Shown here one piece after another: positions 54,891 through 64,000 of a stretch of DNA of 64,000 nucleotides; position 1 is the stretch's first letter, and each line of letters begins with the position of its first letter. The notes below the pieces were generated by a model. That model did not search any database. It was not told where the DNA came from and saw only the letters and a program-made list of their open reading frames with translations. A program made the position numbers and the translations under genes. This DNA is from Amblyomma americanum. Its lineage: Eukaryota > Arthropoda > Arachnida > Ixodida > Ixodidae. The stretch covers positions 190,104,290 through 190,168,289 of the forward strand of contig NC_135497.1 in NCBI RefSeq assembly GCF_052857255.1. The letters run 5' to 3'.

Positions 54891-57693
54891 GCTGTGGTCA
54901 TGTGGTCGAGGACGCCGGAGGCTGACGACGATGACTGCTATTACAATGCGGAGGCCGGGAATCTTCGCTTAATAACTGGCGCTTTAAAATTTATGAGGGA
55001 TATCGGAATTCTTTATTGAAAGTTTCATTATTGAACCGAGTGGATATTAGGTGTAAAGGTAACTTATACGAAGACAAGTCCTCTTATCAAAGCGTGGGTC
55101 AGTGGTGTGAGGCTTCACTCAACCTCCCTAGGGGTTCGAGTTCGCGTTTACATAGGTATAGTCAAGTCATATTTATTTAACAGCTAGCACATGGATGCCA
55201 GGAGCGCAGCCAAAAACCTTGTTGAATAGCTTGACGAAGGGTCTTCGCCCATGTACAAAACTTGGCCATATTTAGCATTATATGCTATGAATAAAAATTA
55301 TTTCGCTTACTCGACAACAGAAGAAGACGGCATTTCAATGTAAAGTTAACAATAACAACGGCGAAAGAAGGCACAATAGTGGTTAAAAAAAGGAAAGAAC
55401 ATGCAGTGGGAAGAATAACAGATTTTACAGTGACACATAACTTGGCCAAGACCATATAGAAAATGTCCTTTGTCCGCTATAAATCCTCACTGTCTCTTAG
55501 AAGCCTGGTTTTTATAATAAGAACACATATAAGCATATTATGAGAGTTAGCATTTTAAAACAGTGTCAGTTACGGCTCGACTGCAAAGCCATTTAAATAG
55601 GTCACTTAGCAGTCTCGCATTTTTCGCGATGCGTAACCAAGTGAATCGAGGCCACGGCGGTTTTCCGGAACAGTTGACAGTTGCGACGACACAAGTTTAT
55701 CTTTGATATTCCTTTGCTTTGGTGTTCCTTTGAAGGTAAGCCCGCCATGCAGTCACCTTTCCCTAGTACAGAAACTTCACAACAACCATCGAGATGGTAT
55801 GAGCAAGGGACCTTCAGCTGCAAGCAATACTATGCTTTGCATCAACTCGGTGGTTACTCTGCGTTCGACACTAATGCGCAAAGAAGCAATGCGTCACTTA
55901 AAAAACAACAACAAATAAGAGGTGCCGCCTGTTGCCAATTTTAAACTGCAGTATCTCACAAGGCGGACAACACTGCATGTGGAGTTTTCTTCTTGATTAG
56001 TTCAAATATAGCGACTATTAGGCAAGTTTGCGTTGGTATACGAGCGCAATTCTCGATAAATGACGTCCTTTTCTTTCCCAGAACTGAGAGGAGTAAAGAA
56101 GGCTGTTTACAACGGTATTTATCGTCTTTGTCCCCAGGTTGTTCGCGAATGTTTAAAATTAATGCATTGCGACATCACCTGCAACGTTGTAACTGCGTTC
56201 TGACGCGAATAATTGAATTCCTTCCTACCTGCACCCTTAGAATTTCATGTTCGAAATTTCGGACACGTTAACCTGCTAATGTAGCGAATCGTACGTGTTG
56301 GTACATACTTTATAGAAAATGAGTGCAGCGCGGAAACAGGATTGCGGACGAATAAGAAAACATAACCTGCTCTGGCCTTAGTGCCTGGCATCAGTTCATT
56401 AGAATGGGCTTCATTCGATATGCGCCAATGGAAGTTGGCTCAAAAGCTTACAGTGCGGTTTTACATAACTAAAACGAATGAGTTGTTTATTCAGGTGTTA
56501 TTAGACGCTATAGTGTGAATAATGAGAAGTTGTGGGCTGTCTATTTGGAAGACTGCCATATTTTGCCGCTTGTTGAGTGGGCAATGTGCTTAGTGCGAAA
56601 CTTGCGGCTGCTTTCATGGCGGCTATTGATTTGAAAGCTGACAAGACGGACACCATAAAGAAAAAAAAGCGGCACACCGCGTGTTCAGAATGTCGAAGGC
56701 AAGATTCGCAGCATAATCCCTTTGCTAGTGGATATGTGAGTGGTAGGTTTGCATATGCCCATTTTGTTGAGGGTTACATGATCAATAGCACCATAAAAAA
56801 GATGGGGCTTAAAAAAATTAAAAAATTAAACAAAACAAAAGAATAGTCATATTTAGCTTATAACTTACGTGCTAATCCCTACTTCGAATTTCCATTTGAA
56901 AGACACGTATGCCGATGTAAAGGTTTTACTGCAAGAATAAATATCGCACCTCTCAGTTTTTCTCGCCACGGGCTTTCTCGGAAGAAAGAACTTTGAATGT
57001 GTAAAAAGTCCTTGTTTATTTAATACCAGTGTTCTGCGGCTGATTTTGTAGGAATCTGTGCTGAATTGCAAGACAGCACTTTTTTCATCACAACAATCTC
57101 AAGCACTATGTGCTCAACAGTATACACTGGGAACTCGCAGCGTTAGTACTCTTCATGTCGCAACCGGGGTGCTTTTTCACTTTGGCTAGAGAACACGATA
57201 AATAATGTTTCTCAAAACTGTTTGCAGAACTGTTCCCAGAACAGTTTCTCAAAACCTTTAATTTAGTGTATGGCAGTATTGGTTTCTTAGTTTCTTACGT
57301 GCCATAAACACAACAGTACTCGAAACCTTGAGCTTGGTAGGACGCCCTCTGACATACTCATGCAAACATATTTTTGTCACTCGTGATAATATCATTCCGT
57401 TCCGCGCATCTAGCGTCATGTGCGCCTTCGAAAAATAAAATGTGATCCTGCGATCCCTCGAGTACTCATCTGACAAATTCTCGTGCTACAGTGCTACAGC
57501 TTCCACTCATTGTGACACTTTCTATGAATTTTCCTACCTGTCCAGAAAAAAAAAGACGCTTATTTATTTTTTTTCATTGCAAATATGACTTCCTTGATAC
57601 CTGTAGAGACTGTTTAGACGAAAAAAAAAAATAGTAGGCGAAATGGCGAGCGCTGCCTGAAAGTGTTAAGTAGGCTTCAGCTCCGCTTTAAAG
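54891..57693. other. Intergenic, no supported gene
   Basis: Frames of 70-92 codons (55602-56846) show no domain. No repeat recognised. Confidence 0.4.
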
Positions 57694-57990
57694 GGACACT
57701 GAGAACAACTTCATCAAATTATTATTCTCAGTGAAAATTTATTATTTTTGTGGATGCTTTGATGTTTGTCCGGCAGGAAAATACGCATTTGAATTTCTAA
57801 ATTCCCCCCTCCCTCTCGGTTCAAACTCGTGGCGCCCTTACCGAAAAGGACGGGTTGACACCATTTTAGAGTGGGTGACTGTGTAACGTGACCTCTGAGA
57901 TCCGCTCCCGAAAATTCGTGTCGACACGCATTTTACTTGATAAATCGGCCGGTGACGGCGACACGTGTATTTCGTCTCTTGACCTCTTCT
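57694..57990 (+). repeat. Dispersed repeat family F, uninterrupted copy
   Basis: Starts TTTAAAGGGACACTGAGAAC and contains CTTACCGAAAAGGACGGG, CCTCTGAGATCCGC, CGCATTTTACTTGA and AATCGGCCGGTGACGG. It corresponds to 6575-7145, which carries a SINE. Confidence 0.7.
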
Positions 57991-58410
57991 AACTTATAAG
58001 CATATCCTAGTTCAAGGAAAGCGTGGAAGAAGCGGGCATTTTTTGGAATAAACTAGTTCTATTACTAAAATAAAAATGCATACCAGACTCTCTTTATGTC
58101 TGCGCTTATGAAATTAAGAAAGAAATTGAGATCTAAGAAATGTGACAACAAACATGAATAGCATTTAAAACAGATGAACCGAAGCAATGTTTAAATAAAA
58201 GGAATTACATGTTCACTTGTGTGCGCACATAGGCTTATGGTATAATGAAGCGTACGCTGATTAACAAGACACTAGAATAGATATAAAGAGCCCATCACTC
58301 CACGGTTACGTCAAAGAATTATGTTGATAAACTATAGCTTCTCAAACGTCCTCAAACGTAGCTTCATGCGGAACTAAATGACAATGTATTTAGCTACAAT
58401 AAAAATACGC
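57991..58410. other. Intergenic, nothing recognised
   Basis: AT-rich, with no supported feature. Confidence 0.45.
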
Positions 58411-58422
58411 AGTGTCTTGTTT

Positions 58423-58704
58423 TAATAATAATAATAATTGGTTTTTTGGGGAAAGGAAATGGCGCAGTATCTGTCTCATATATCTTTGGACACCTGAACC
58501 GCGCCGTAAGGGAAGGGATAAAGGAGGGAGTGAAAGAAGAAAGGAAGAATAGGTGCCGTAGTGGAGGGCTCCGGAATAATTTCGACTACCTGGGGATCTT
58601 TAACGTGCACTGACATCGCACAGCACACGGGCGCCTTAGCGTTTTTCCTCCATAAAAACGCAGCCGCCGCGGTCGGGTTCGAACCCGGGAACTCCGGATT
58701 AGTA
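58423..58704 (-). mobile_element. Ruka-type SINE, long form, 5'-truncated
   Basis: The 3' end is the (ATT)n tail at 58423; the body is nearly identical to the copy at 6712-7026. It ends in the tRNA head just after the B-box (GGTTCGAACCC), so the A-box is lost. A perfect target duplication TGTCTTGTTT flanks it (58413-58422 and 58705-58714). Confidence 0.93.
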
Positions 58705-58714
58705 TGTCTTGTTT

Positions 58715-59058
58715 CCCGGAAATGAAAAAAATGACGCCGAAGACAATTGATTAGCTCTCAAGCATACCGTCACCAAAACTTTCAAGAAAAGTAAGTTATA
58801 TCTTTGACACACGACACGCTAGTCGTAGAGGCCAAACAAGTTTATTTTTTCTGCTGAAAATGCTCGGACATGCGCACGGTTTTGTGATATAGGGTGACGT
58901 GGTTCTAATAATTGTGCCAGTAACAAGGACTGATGCGACAACGCACCTTTTATTCGAGAACCTGGTTGTGTGCAGTGTGTTCGAGGCATTCTAGAGGCAC
59001 ATAGAAGACATCCGTGTCCGCTGCTATAACACTTCGCGAACTACGTTCGCTTGAAGCC
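58715..59058. other. Intergenic, nothing recognised
   Basis: No supported feature. Confidence 0.45.
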
Positions 59059-59071
59059 GCTGTGTAAGTGG

Positions 59072-59223
59072 CGGAAAATCTTCAAGCGCCGACCAATCGT
59101 TGTGAACAAGGCCCCCGTAGGCCGGGGCCGAAACGTCATCTTTTTAGCGATTGGTCGGCTCTTGAAGATTTTCCGCCATGAACATACCCGACCAGACGGG
59201 TTTCCGTCGAACCCTGGATTTCA
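59072..59223 (+). mobile_element. 152-bp hairpin insertion with hammerhead-like core
   Basis: Bounded by a perfect 13-bp direct repeat, GCTGTGTAAGTGG (59059-59071 and 59224-59236), which I read as a target duplication. Most of the insert is an inverted repeat: arms 59070-59099 and 59148-59177 (30 bp, one mismatch; the outermost two bases come from the duplication). The 48-base interior holds a hammerhead-like core. The part after the hairpin (59178-59223) shows no feature. No coding capacity, so it would depend on another element's machinery; the 13-bp duplication equals that of PLE 3. Confidence 0.75.
59100..59138 (+). ncRNA. Hammerhead-like ribozyme core, C3/G8 swapped
   Basis: GUGAACA (59102-59108) stands where CUGANGA is expected: G at position 3 and C at position 8, a pair-preserving swap of the C3-G8 contact. 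Stem II is GGCCCC/GGGGCC (59110-59115 with 59124-59129). GAAA follows (59130-59133), then C-G-U-C, with cleavage expected after 59137. Stem III is the self-complementary ACGU. Stem I starts U59101-A59138 and continues, across an asymmetric internal loop, into the 30-bp helix. Activity is not shown. Confidence 0.55.
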
Positions 59224-59236
59224 GCTGTGTAAGTGG

Positions 59237-60713
59237 TTTGAGCGCGCATTGCCAAAGCAGGATTAATGAAGGAACGTATCAGTGAGGCTTGCGGTCAGGG
59301 TAGCCACGCAACAACCACACTTGTTTTGACCTCCTTTGAAAGAGTATGGCTTTGCTGGGCTTTAATTCTGTGGTGGCGGTCATGATGTTGCATTAGTGAC
59401 CGGCAAGGGAAGCATTACGTTACTGCCGGCCCTATCGCTCTCCACTTCTTATCCTTCCTGGACTCAAGTAATTGCTCGCTTTCGTTAAGCTACCTCAACC
59501 ATCGGTAATTTTCATTAAGATGGTCAAAGGGATGACGCTTCCTATCCCAAGAGCTTTGCCTCATAATGACAAACTAATTGAGATGCCCTTTGGAATTGCA
59601 GATTAATTTTGCGCTTCCTCTGACATTCTGCCGACGAAATTTCTTCAGTGTTGAGCGTGAGATACCTCGCTGCTTCTCAGATGAGCCATGCCTCCGGCAG
59701 AGTCGCATTGTAGACACAGAGATGATGAGGGATTTAGACAGGCGTCGAAGCGTAGGGCTTTATTTGCACTACAGTGGACAAAAAATGCATTAATCGCAGC
59801 AAACACAATGAATGCCAGTTAACGAGCTCCTAATGACCAACACATATACTACTGACGCTGCTTTTTAGCGAAGATATGACGGTTATAACTGCGCTGAAAA
59901 TCCAGCCCAACGCTACAGTATGCGCTAGTCCTGTACGCAACCTGCCTACCAATGAGGGTACCCTCCGCACAAAAGGCCTTTGAAAAAATGTGTCCAGTTC
60001 CGCTAAGTTAGTTGAAAGAGAGATGTGGCATAGGCTGTGATGTACTGAATAGGTTACACGGCAGTTTTTGAGGTTGCGAACAAATGTGGCGCAGTACCGC
60101 TGCGATAACCGAGCTAGCGCAGAGCTGGAGTCTTACAACTGAACGTACTCTGTGGGGAAGTGTCCGTGGGAGCAGCGGAGCGCATGCATGGGAAGCACTT
60201 CGCGTCACGTTTCGTGCCGTCAGCGGCCTCAGCTTTTTTTGTTTCCCACGCGCTCGGACCAAGAGGTTTGTTTGTATTGCAGTCATTGTCTTTTTTTATG
60301 TGGCAACTAGAAAGCTCGTCTCATGCATCTGACTGCTCCTCATCTTTCACTGCTTAAGTATTTGCAGTCATCAGTGGACTTTCAAAAGCGACGAAATAAT
60401 TTTGACACGCGATAATGTTTGGGGATGCATGAATAGCTGCAACTACGGCGTCAAGAATAGAGAGGGATATTTGGTGGGACTTCTTCCTGTCCATCAGAGA
60501 AAGGGCCAGCGGTGGCAGTGCCCCGATTCCAGTCAAGAGCGCATTTCCTAGCGGTGCGCCGATTTAGTAGCGTGCGCTTAGTGCGCCTAACAGCCTAAGT
60601 TACGAATATATTTAAGGCGGCCACCGCAATCAGGACCATCTCCATTCTTACGAACAGCGCTCGAGGTAAATTTGAGCGATTAACAAAAGCCAGCTTTTGG
60701 AACTGATTATTTC
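59237..60713. other. Intergenic, nothing recognised
   Basis: No supported gene or repeat. Confidence 0.45.
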
Positions 60714-60772
60714 AAAATACTTAGAATCACTTATCACAAGACTAGGCTATGATAAGTGATTCTAAATATTTT
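60714..60772. repeat. Short perfect-stem hairpin
   Basis: Arms 60714-60736 and 60750-60772 (23 bp, one mismatch) around a 13-base loop: AAAATAC/T TTAGAATCACTTATCA and its inverse. AGCTTTT / AAAGCT outside could extend it across an internal loop. Confidence 0.75.
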
Positions 60773-62751
60773 AAGCAAAGCTGAGTCAATGCATTTTTGT
60801 GCATTTTTTAGAGGTGAGGAGAAAGAATAAACAAAACTTGTCATATCATGAAACACATAACAAATGTTTCGAGAGGACTCGAAATCATTATTTGATGTAT
60901 ACAGTGTACGCTACACTGCTCAAAACTTTCGAGAGCCATCGAAGAAGTAAAGCGTGGAAAGGTTTTCTTCAGCATACCCGAAGAATTAAATCAAGAAACA
61001 GCCTGCTGTGCCACAACTGGCACAGAAACGATGAAGTACTGGAGGTTAGCGATGACTTGCGCAGTGCCCAAAATAGCTTTTAGCCACCTCAATGCTCTCT
61101 CATTTTTATTAGCGGCTGAGCCGAAAAACCCTGCGTTTTGGTTCCGACATTCAATTTCTATTTCGTGCAGCTGTGCTCGCGCAAATATGACCTTAATAAT
61201 TTCGGCACTTGAAACACTCGAACGAGGAAAAAAGGTGTGAATATTTTCGGAACAGACGAAACGCCTAATCACTCCCACGATCGCTTCTTTGCGATGCACA
61301 CCTATGCGACATCGCCAATTTCTGCCTTCTCTTCAATCGATTCCTGTACCTGTAGCCCAGCTTCACCCCGGCTAACCTTAAAAAATCAAGTCAATCTTAA
61401 GATTCACTAGTACCGCGTTATTTGTGCTGACTCGTGATACGCAGCAATAAATGAAGCAAACCCCTAATTCATAAAGAAAAAAAACATTACAATTTTGTTT
61501 TGGAAATGAATGTATATGAGCATAACAACAACGCTCTCGAAGTTTCTTTGGGGGCTGTGGTGTTCGCTATCATGGGGTCACTGTTGTGGTTCACAATGCA
61601 GTGAGCTCTCAGTGATGAAGGAGACTGGCGCGCCAGTAGGTTCATGACTTAAACTTCGCACGCATACTCTTGGGAGCCCTCAGGTACCTTTCCTGGACCA
61701 AAGTTGAGCTTACACCCTCAACTAGTTAGAGTCGAGTTTCTCTCGCTAGGGAAAGATAGCGCTGCAAAGGTGGATGCCGAGGAGCTTGACCACGACTTTA
61801 GCGAGTATACGTTGATATCCTGTGAGCAGCGTCACTAAAAAAGCATCAAGTTCGGACTGGTAAGACGATCGCTTCTCTCAAAGCAGTGGGGCTCCGGCTT
61901 GTCTTTTAAGGCATAGAAGGTGGTTTCGCTTAGGTCTAAAAGTTTAAGAAAAACGCTTAAAAGTGGTGCGACACAGTCAAATGGAGAAAGCTGGCTGCAT
62001 CCCTTAAGAGAAGCAGGAGCCCCGTCATAAATGATTCATTGCCCCTTCAGAGGGATAGTATCTCAGCGAGGTAATCGGCAGCATTCCGTGGGCCCGTTCC
62101 TACAATGGTCGCTATCCGTACTGGCGGTAGATGACCCGCTTTTTTTTTAGTGCGCAATATGCCATAATTCTTTTTTTATAGAGCAATATCCCTTCCAGGG
62201 GTGAGCGCTTTTTAGATTCACTTAAAGGACCTCTATTAATCATTGCTGCACAACTCCTAGTGTGAAGTGTTAAGAGAACGCATCGAAGGAAACGGCGCCG
62301 TTCGCTTTCAGGCCCTTTCACTTGCGCTCTACCTTCTTAAAACTGGAGGAACAACTGTACACAACTGTAGCGAAAATGAGTTTGCATAGGTTCTTGTTTT
62401 GTGCCTTTTTTAAGTGGCCTTTTGCTGGCGCGTTCCGAGAGAAGAAAGAATGAGGCATGACAGCAGTGATGAGCGAGTTTTTTGGTCCATCGAAGATTAC
62501 TTCAAAATCTTCGAGATTTAGAGCAGTGGCTTCTCAATGGATGTTCAGGGCCTTCACGCTTTATTCTCTGGCATCATCAGTGATTTTATCGCTACTAAAG
62601 AAGCACCTGACGGGGAACAACTCCATTTTTTTATAGTTAGCTGTTTTGCAAGAGGAGCGCCTTTGTTAGAAATACGGCACGCGGTAACATCAGAGCTTCC
62701 TGCTCTATTCTTGTGTGCACTCTAAATTAGCCAAGCTTGGAGCAGCCGTAA
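60773..62751. other. Intergenic, nothing recognised
   Basis: No supported gene or repeat. Confidence 0.45.
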
Positions 62752-63405
62752 GTGTTGTATGAAGCATCCTCAACCGGCCGTGCCACCACCACCGCCTTGG
62801 CAACTGTCAAGACGCAAGGAAAACGGCTAAACGCGGCTGGATATCCGGACTCCCTCATCAGCAGCGTACGTAGGCCTTCAGTTTTTGAGAGAGTTGCGTC
62901 GAGCGGCCGCGTTCAAATGTCCGGAAGGAAGTTCTGCCAAGACAGCGGCAGTGCTGGTCGTCGCTAGTTGAAGGCCGTGCAAAGCTGCGGCGTGCGTCTG
63001 GTCTTTTCCGCTTCCAAAAAATTGCGCAACAAGATGTGCAGGAAAGTGAACGGGGAAGTGCCAAAGCGAAAACGAGACGGGGGTAGCGAAAAACACGAGA
63101 CACGTTATGTTGATTGCAGAAGCAAGATGGTGCGCGAAGTTTCACTGTCAAGTGGTTCGACATATGTCAGCCACACAGGCCGCGACTTGAATGACAGAAT
63201 AAGGGAGTACGTTAATGCTGTCGAAGGGGGCACAGGGAGCACGGTTGCCACTCATGTGAAAGGTTGCGATTGCACTGCAGAGTTTGAAAAATGCAAAGGG
63301 CTCCGGACTTACAGAGATCAGCGAGAACGAGAACTTAACAAAGCATTCGTTACTCGCAGAAAAGGGGCAAAGTGGCGGCAGGTACCTTGTTCGCTTATCC
63401 AATAA
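62752..63405 (+). pseudogene. Penelope-like element 4, GIY-YIG remnant
   Basis: Plus-strand pieces 62752-62967 and 62968-63405 keep the order of a PLE C-terminus: QGKRLNAAGYPDSLISSV (compare LQRLNNAGYPCLVIAAV in PLE 2), CGVRLVFSASKKLRNKMC, RYVDCRSKMVREVSL and STYVSHTGRDLNDRIREY. In the nuclease core, the usual YIGQTGR reads YVSHTGR, and an in-frame stop separates the pieces (TAG at 62965). The RT is absent, so the copy is 5'-truncated and dead. Same lineage as PLEs 1 and 2. Confidence 0.75.
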
Positions 63406-64000
63406 GGAATTAGCCTTTCTTGATATGTGCAAGTGCAAGTGCTGGTGCCTTCGTTGTCGTTTCTTTTCTTTTTTGCTGGAAGCATGCTATTGCGACATCG
63501 CATGAAAGGCAAGTAGTGGTAAGTTAGGCGATGTGTTTGTCGTTGCTGTCTTTTTCGTCCTCTGTTTTGCGCTGTTTTGCTTGTGTTAGCTCTGCGTGAG
63601 CTTACCTAAAGAACTGGGTTTGCGTGAAAGGATTCCGCGACGACGTAAGCTATCGCAGGGTGCATTTTATGGAAGGCTTTTAATGTCGGTGTACACTTAT
63701 TTTCCCATTATTTACGAAAATATTCCCACAACCGTCATCTGGTACCGTTTAATGATGGCTCTAGCTCAATGTTTTTTTTTTTGCCTGCTCCGCAGTATAG
63801 CAAAGTGCATAACCAACGCATACTTTCTCTCTTGTAACGCCGGCATTTTGTCAGTATTGTAAGCTTGTGTGCGCTGCTTATAAGATAATTAGTATAGGTT
63901 AAATGGAACGGGCGTAACACTTGGAATGCCTATTCGGTAAAACAACTCCAGGTTACCGCACACTATTCTGGGCGGTTATACTCGTTGGTAGAACTGTAAA
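63406..64000. other. Window end, PLE tail or intergenic
   Basis: Probably begins with the PLE 4 3' region; no clear polyadenylation tail or target duplication seen. Confidence 0.35.

Overview
This is a window of animal nuclear DNA, most likely from a hard tick (Ixodidae). The inference rests on three things: many copies of a tRNA-headed SINE that I recognise as the tick Ruka type, several Penelope-like retroelements (PLEs), and two glycine-rich secreted-protein genes of the cuticle/cement kind that ticks carry in large families. There is no sign of bacterial organisation. Nearly all short open frames are chance frames or decayed transposon pieces.

Host genes. Two genes can be supported. The first (22440-24274, +) and the second (47699-49034, +) are 23 kb apart, on the same strand and built alike: a TATA box, a short leader, a first coding exon of only four codons ending in a GTAAGG donor, a phase-0 intron, then one exon with the rest of a signal peptide, a conserved SVVL...GP...V.GGGA block and a glycine-rich tail. 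They are diverged paralogues with very different repeat tails (GLGG-type and GGGYGGGF-type).

Mobile DNA. Four PLE copies with RT and/or GIY-YIG remnants lie at about 27.8-30.7, 33.8-35.5, 36.2-38.3 and 62.75-63.4 kb. The 36.2 kb copy is young: long open frame, perfect 13-bp target duplication, and a hammerhead-ribozyme core in its 3' end. It sits inside the 3' end of a LINE; a sister LINE end lies at 53.2 kb, and both are followed by the same tRNA-like segment. Two more LINE pieces are at 7.3-7.8 kb (RT C-terminus, - strand) and 12.9-13.8 kb (endonuclease, + strand). SINEs fall into at least three tRNA-headed families: Ruka in short and long forms, and two I call SINE-C and SINE-D. Several insertions have readable target duplications, which allows a relative chronology. 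A foldback MITE family (three copies, 12.2-14.6 kb), a TIR element (2.0-2.6 kb), palindromic elements (about 1.0 and 1.2 kb) and a 152-bp hammerhead-like hairpin insertion (59.1 kb) complete the set.

Most notable signals. (i) A 152-bp insertion at 59.07-59.22 kb with 13-bp target duplications, whose RNA could fold as a 30-bp helix capped by a hammerhead-like core in which the invariant C3/G8 pair appears swapped to G3/C8. (ii) The hammerhead in the 36-38 kb PLE, with a self-complementary ACGU stem III, where the inverted terminal arm begins at the predicted self-cleavage point. (iii) A foldback at 1.2 kb with decayed hammerhead-like cores on both strands. Together these suggest ribozyme-bearing PLEs and small ribozyme-bearing passengers in this genome.

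The remainder is intergenic DNA of mixed composition with a few GC-rich islands and long poly-G tracts; long stretches where I see nothing are listed as such.
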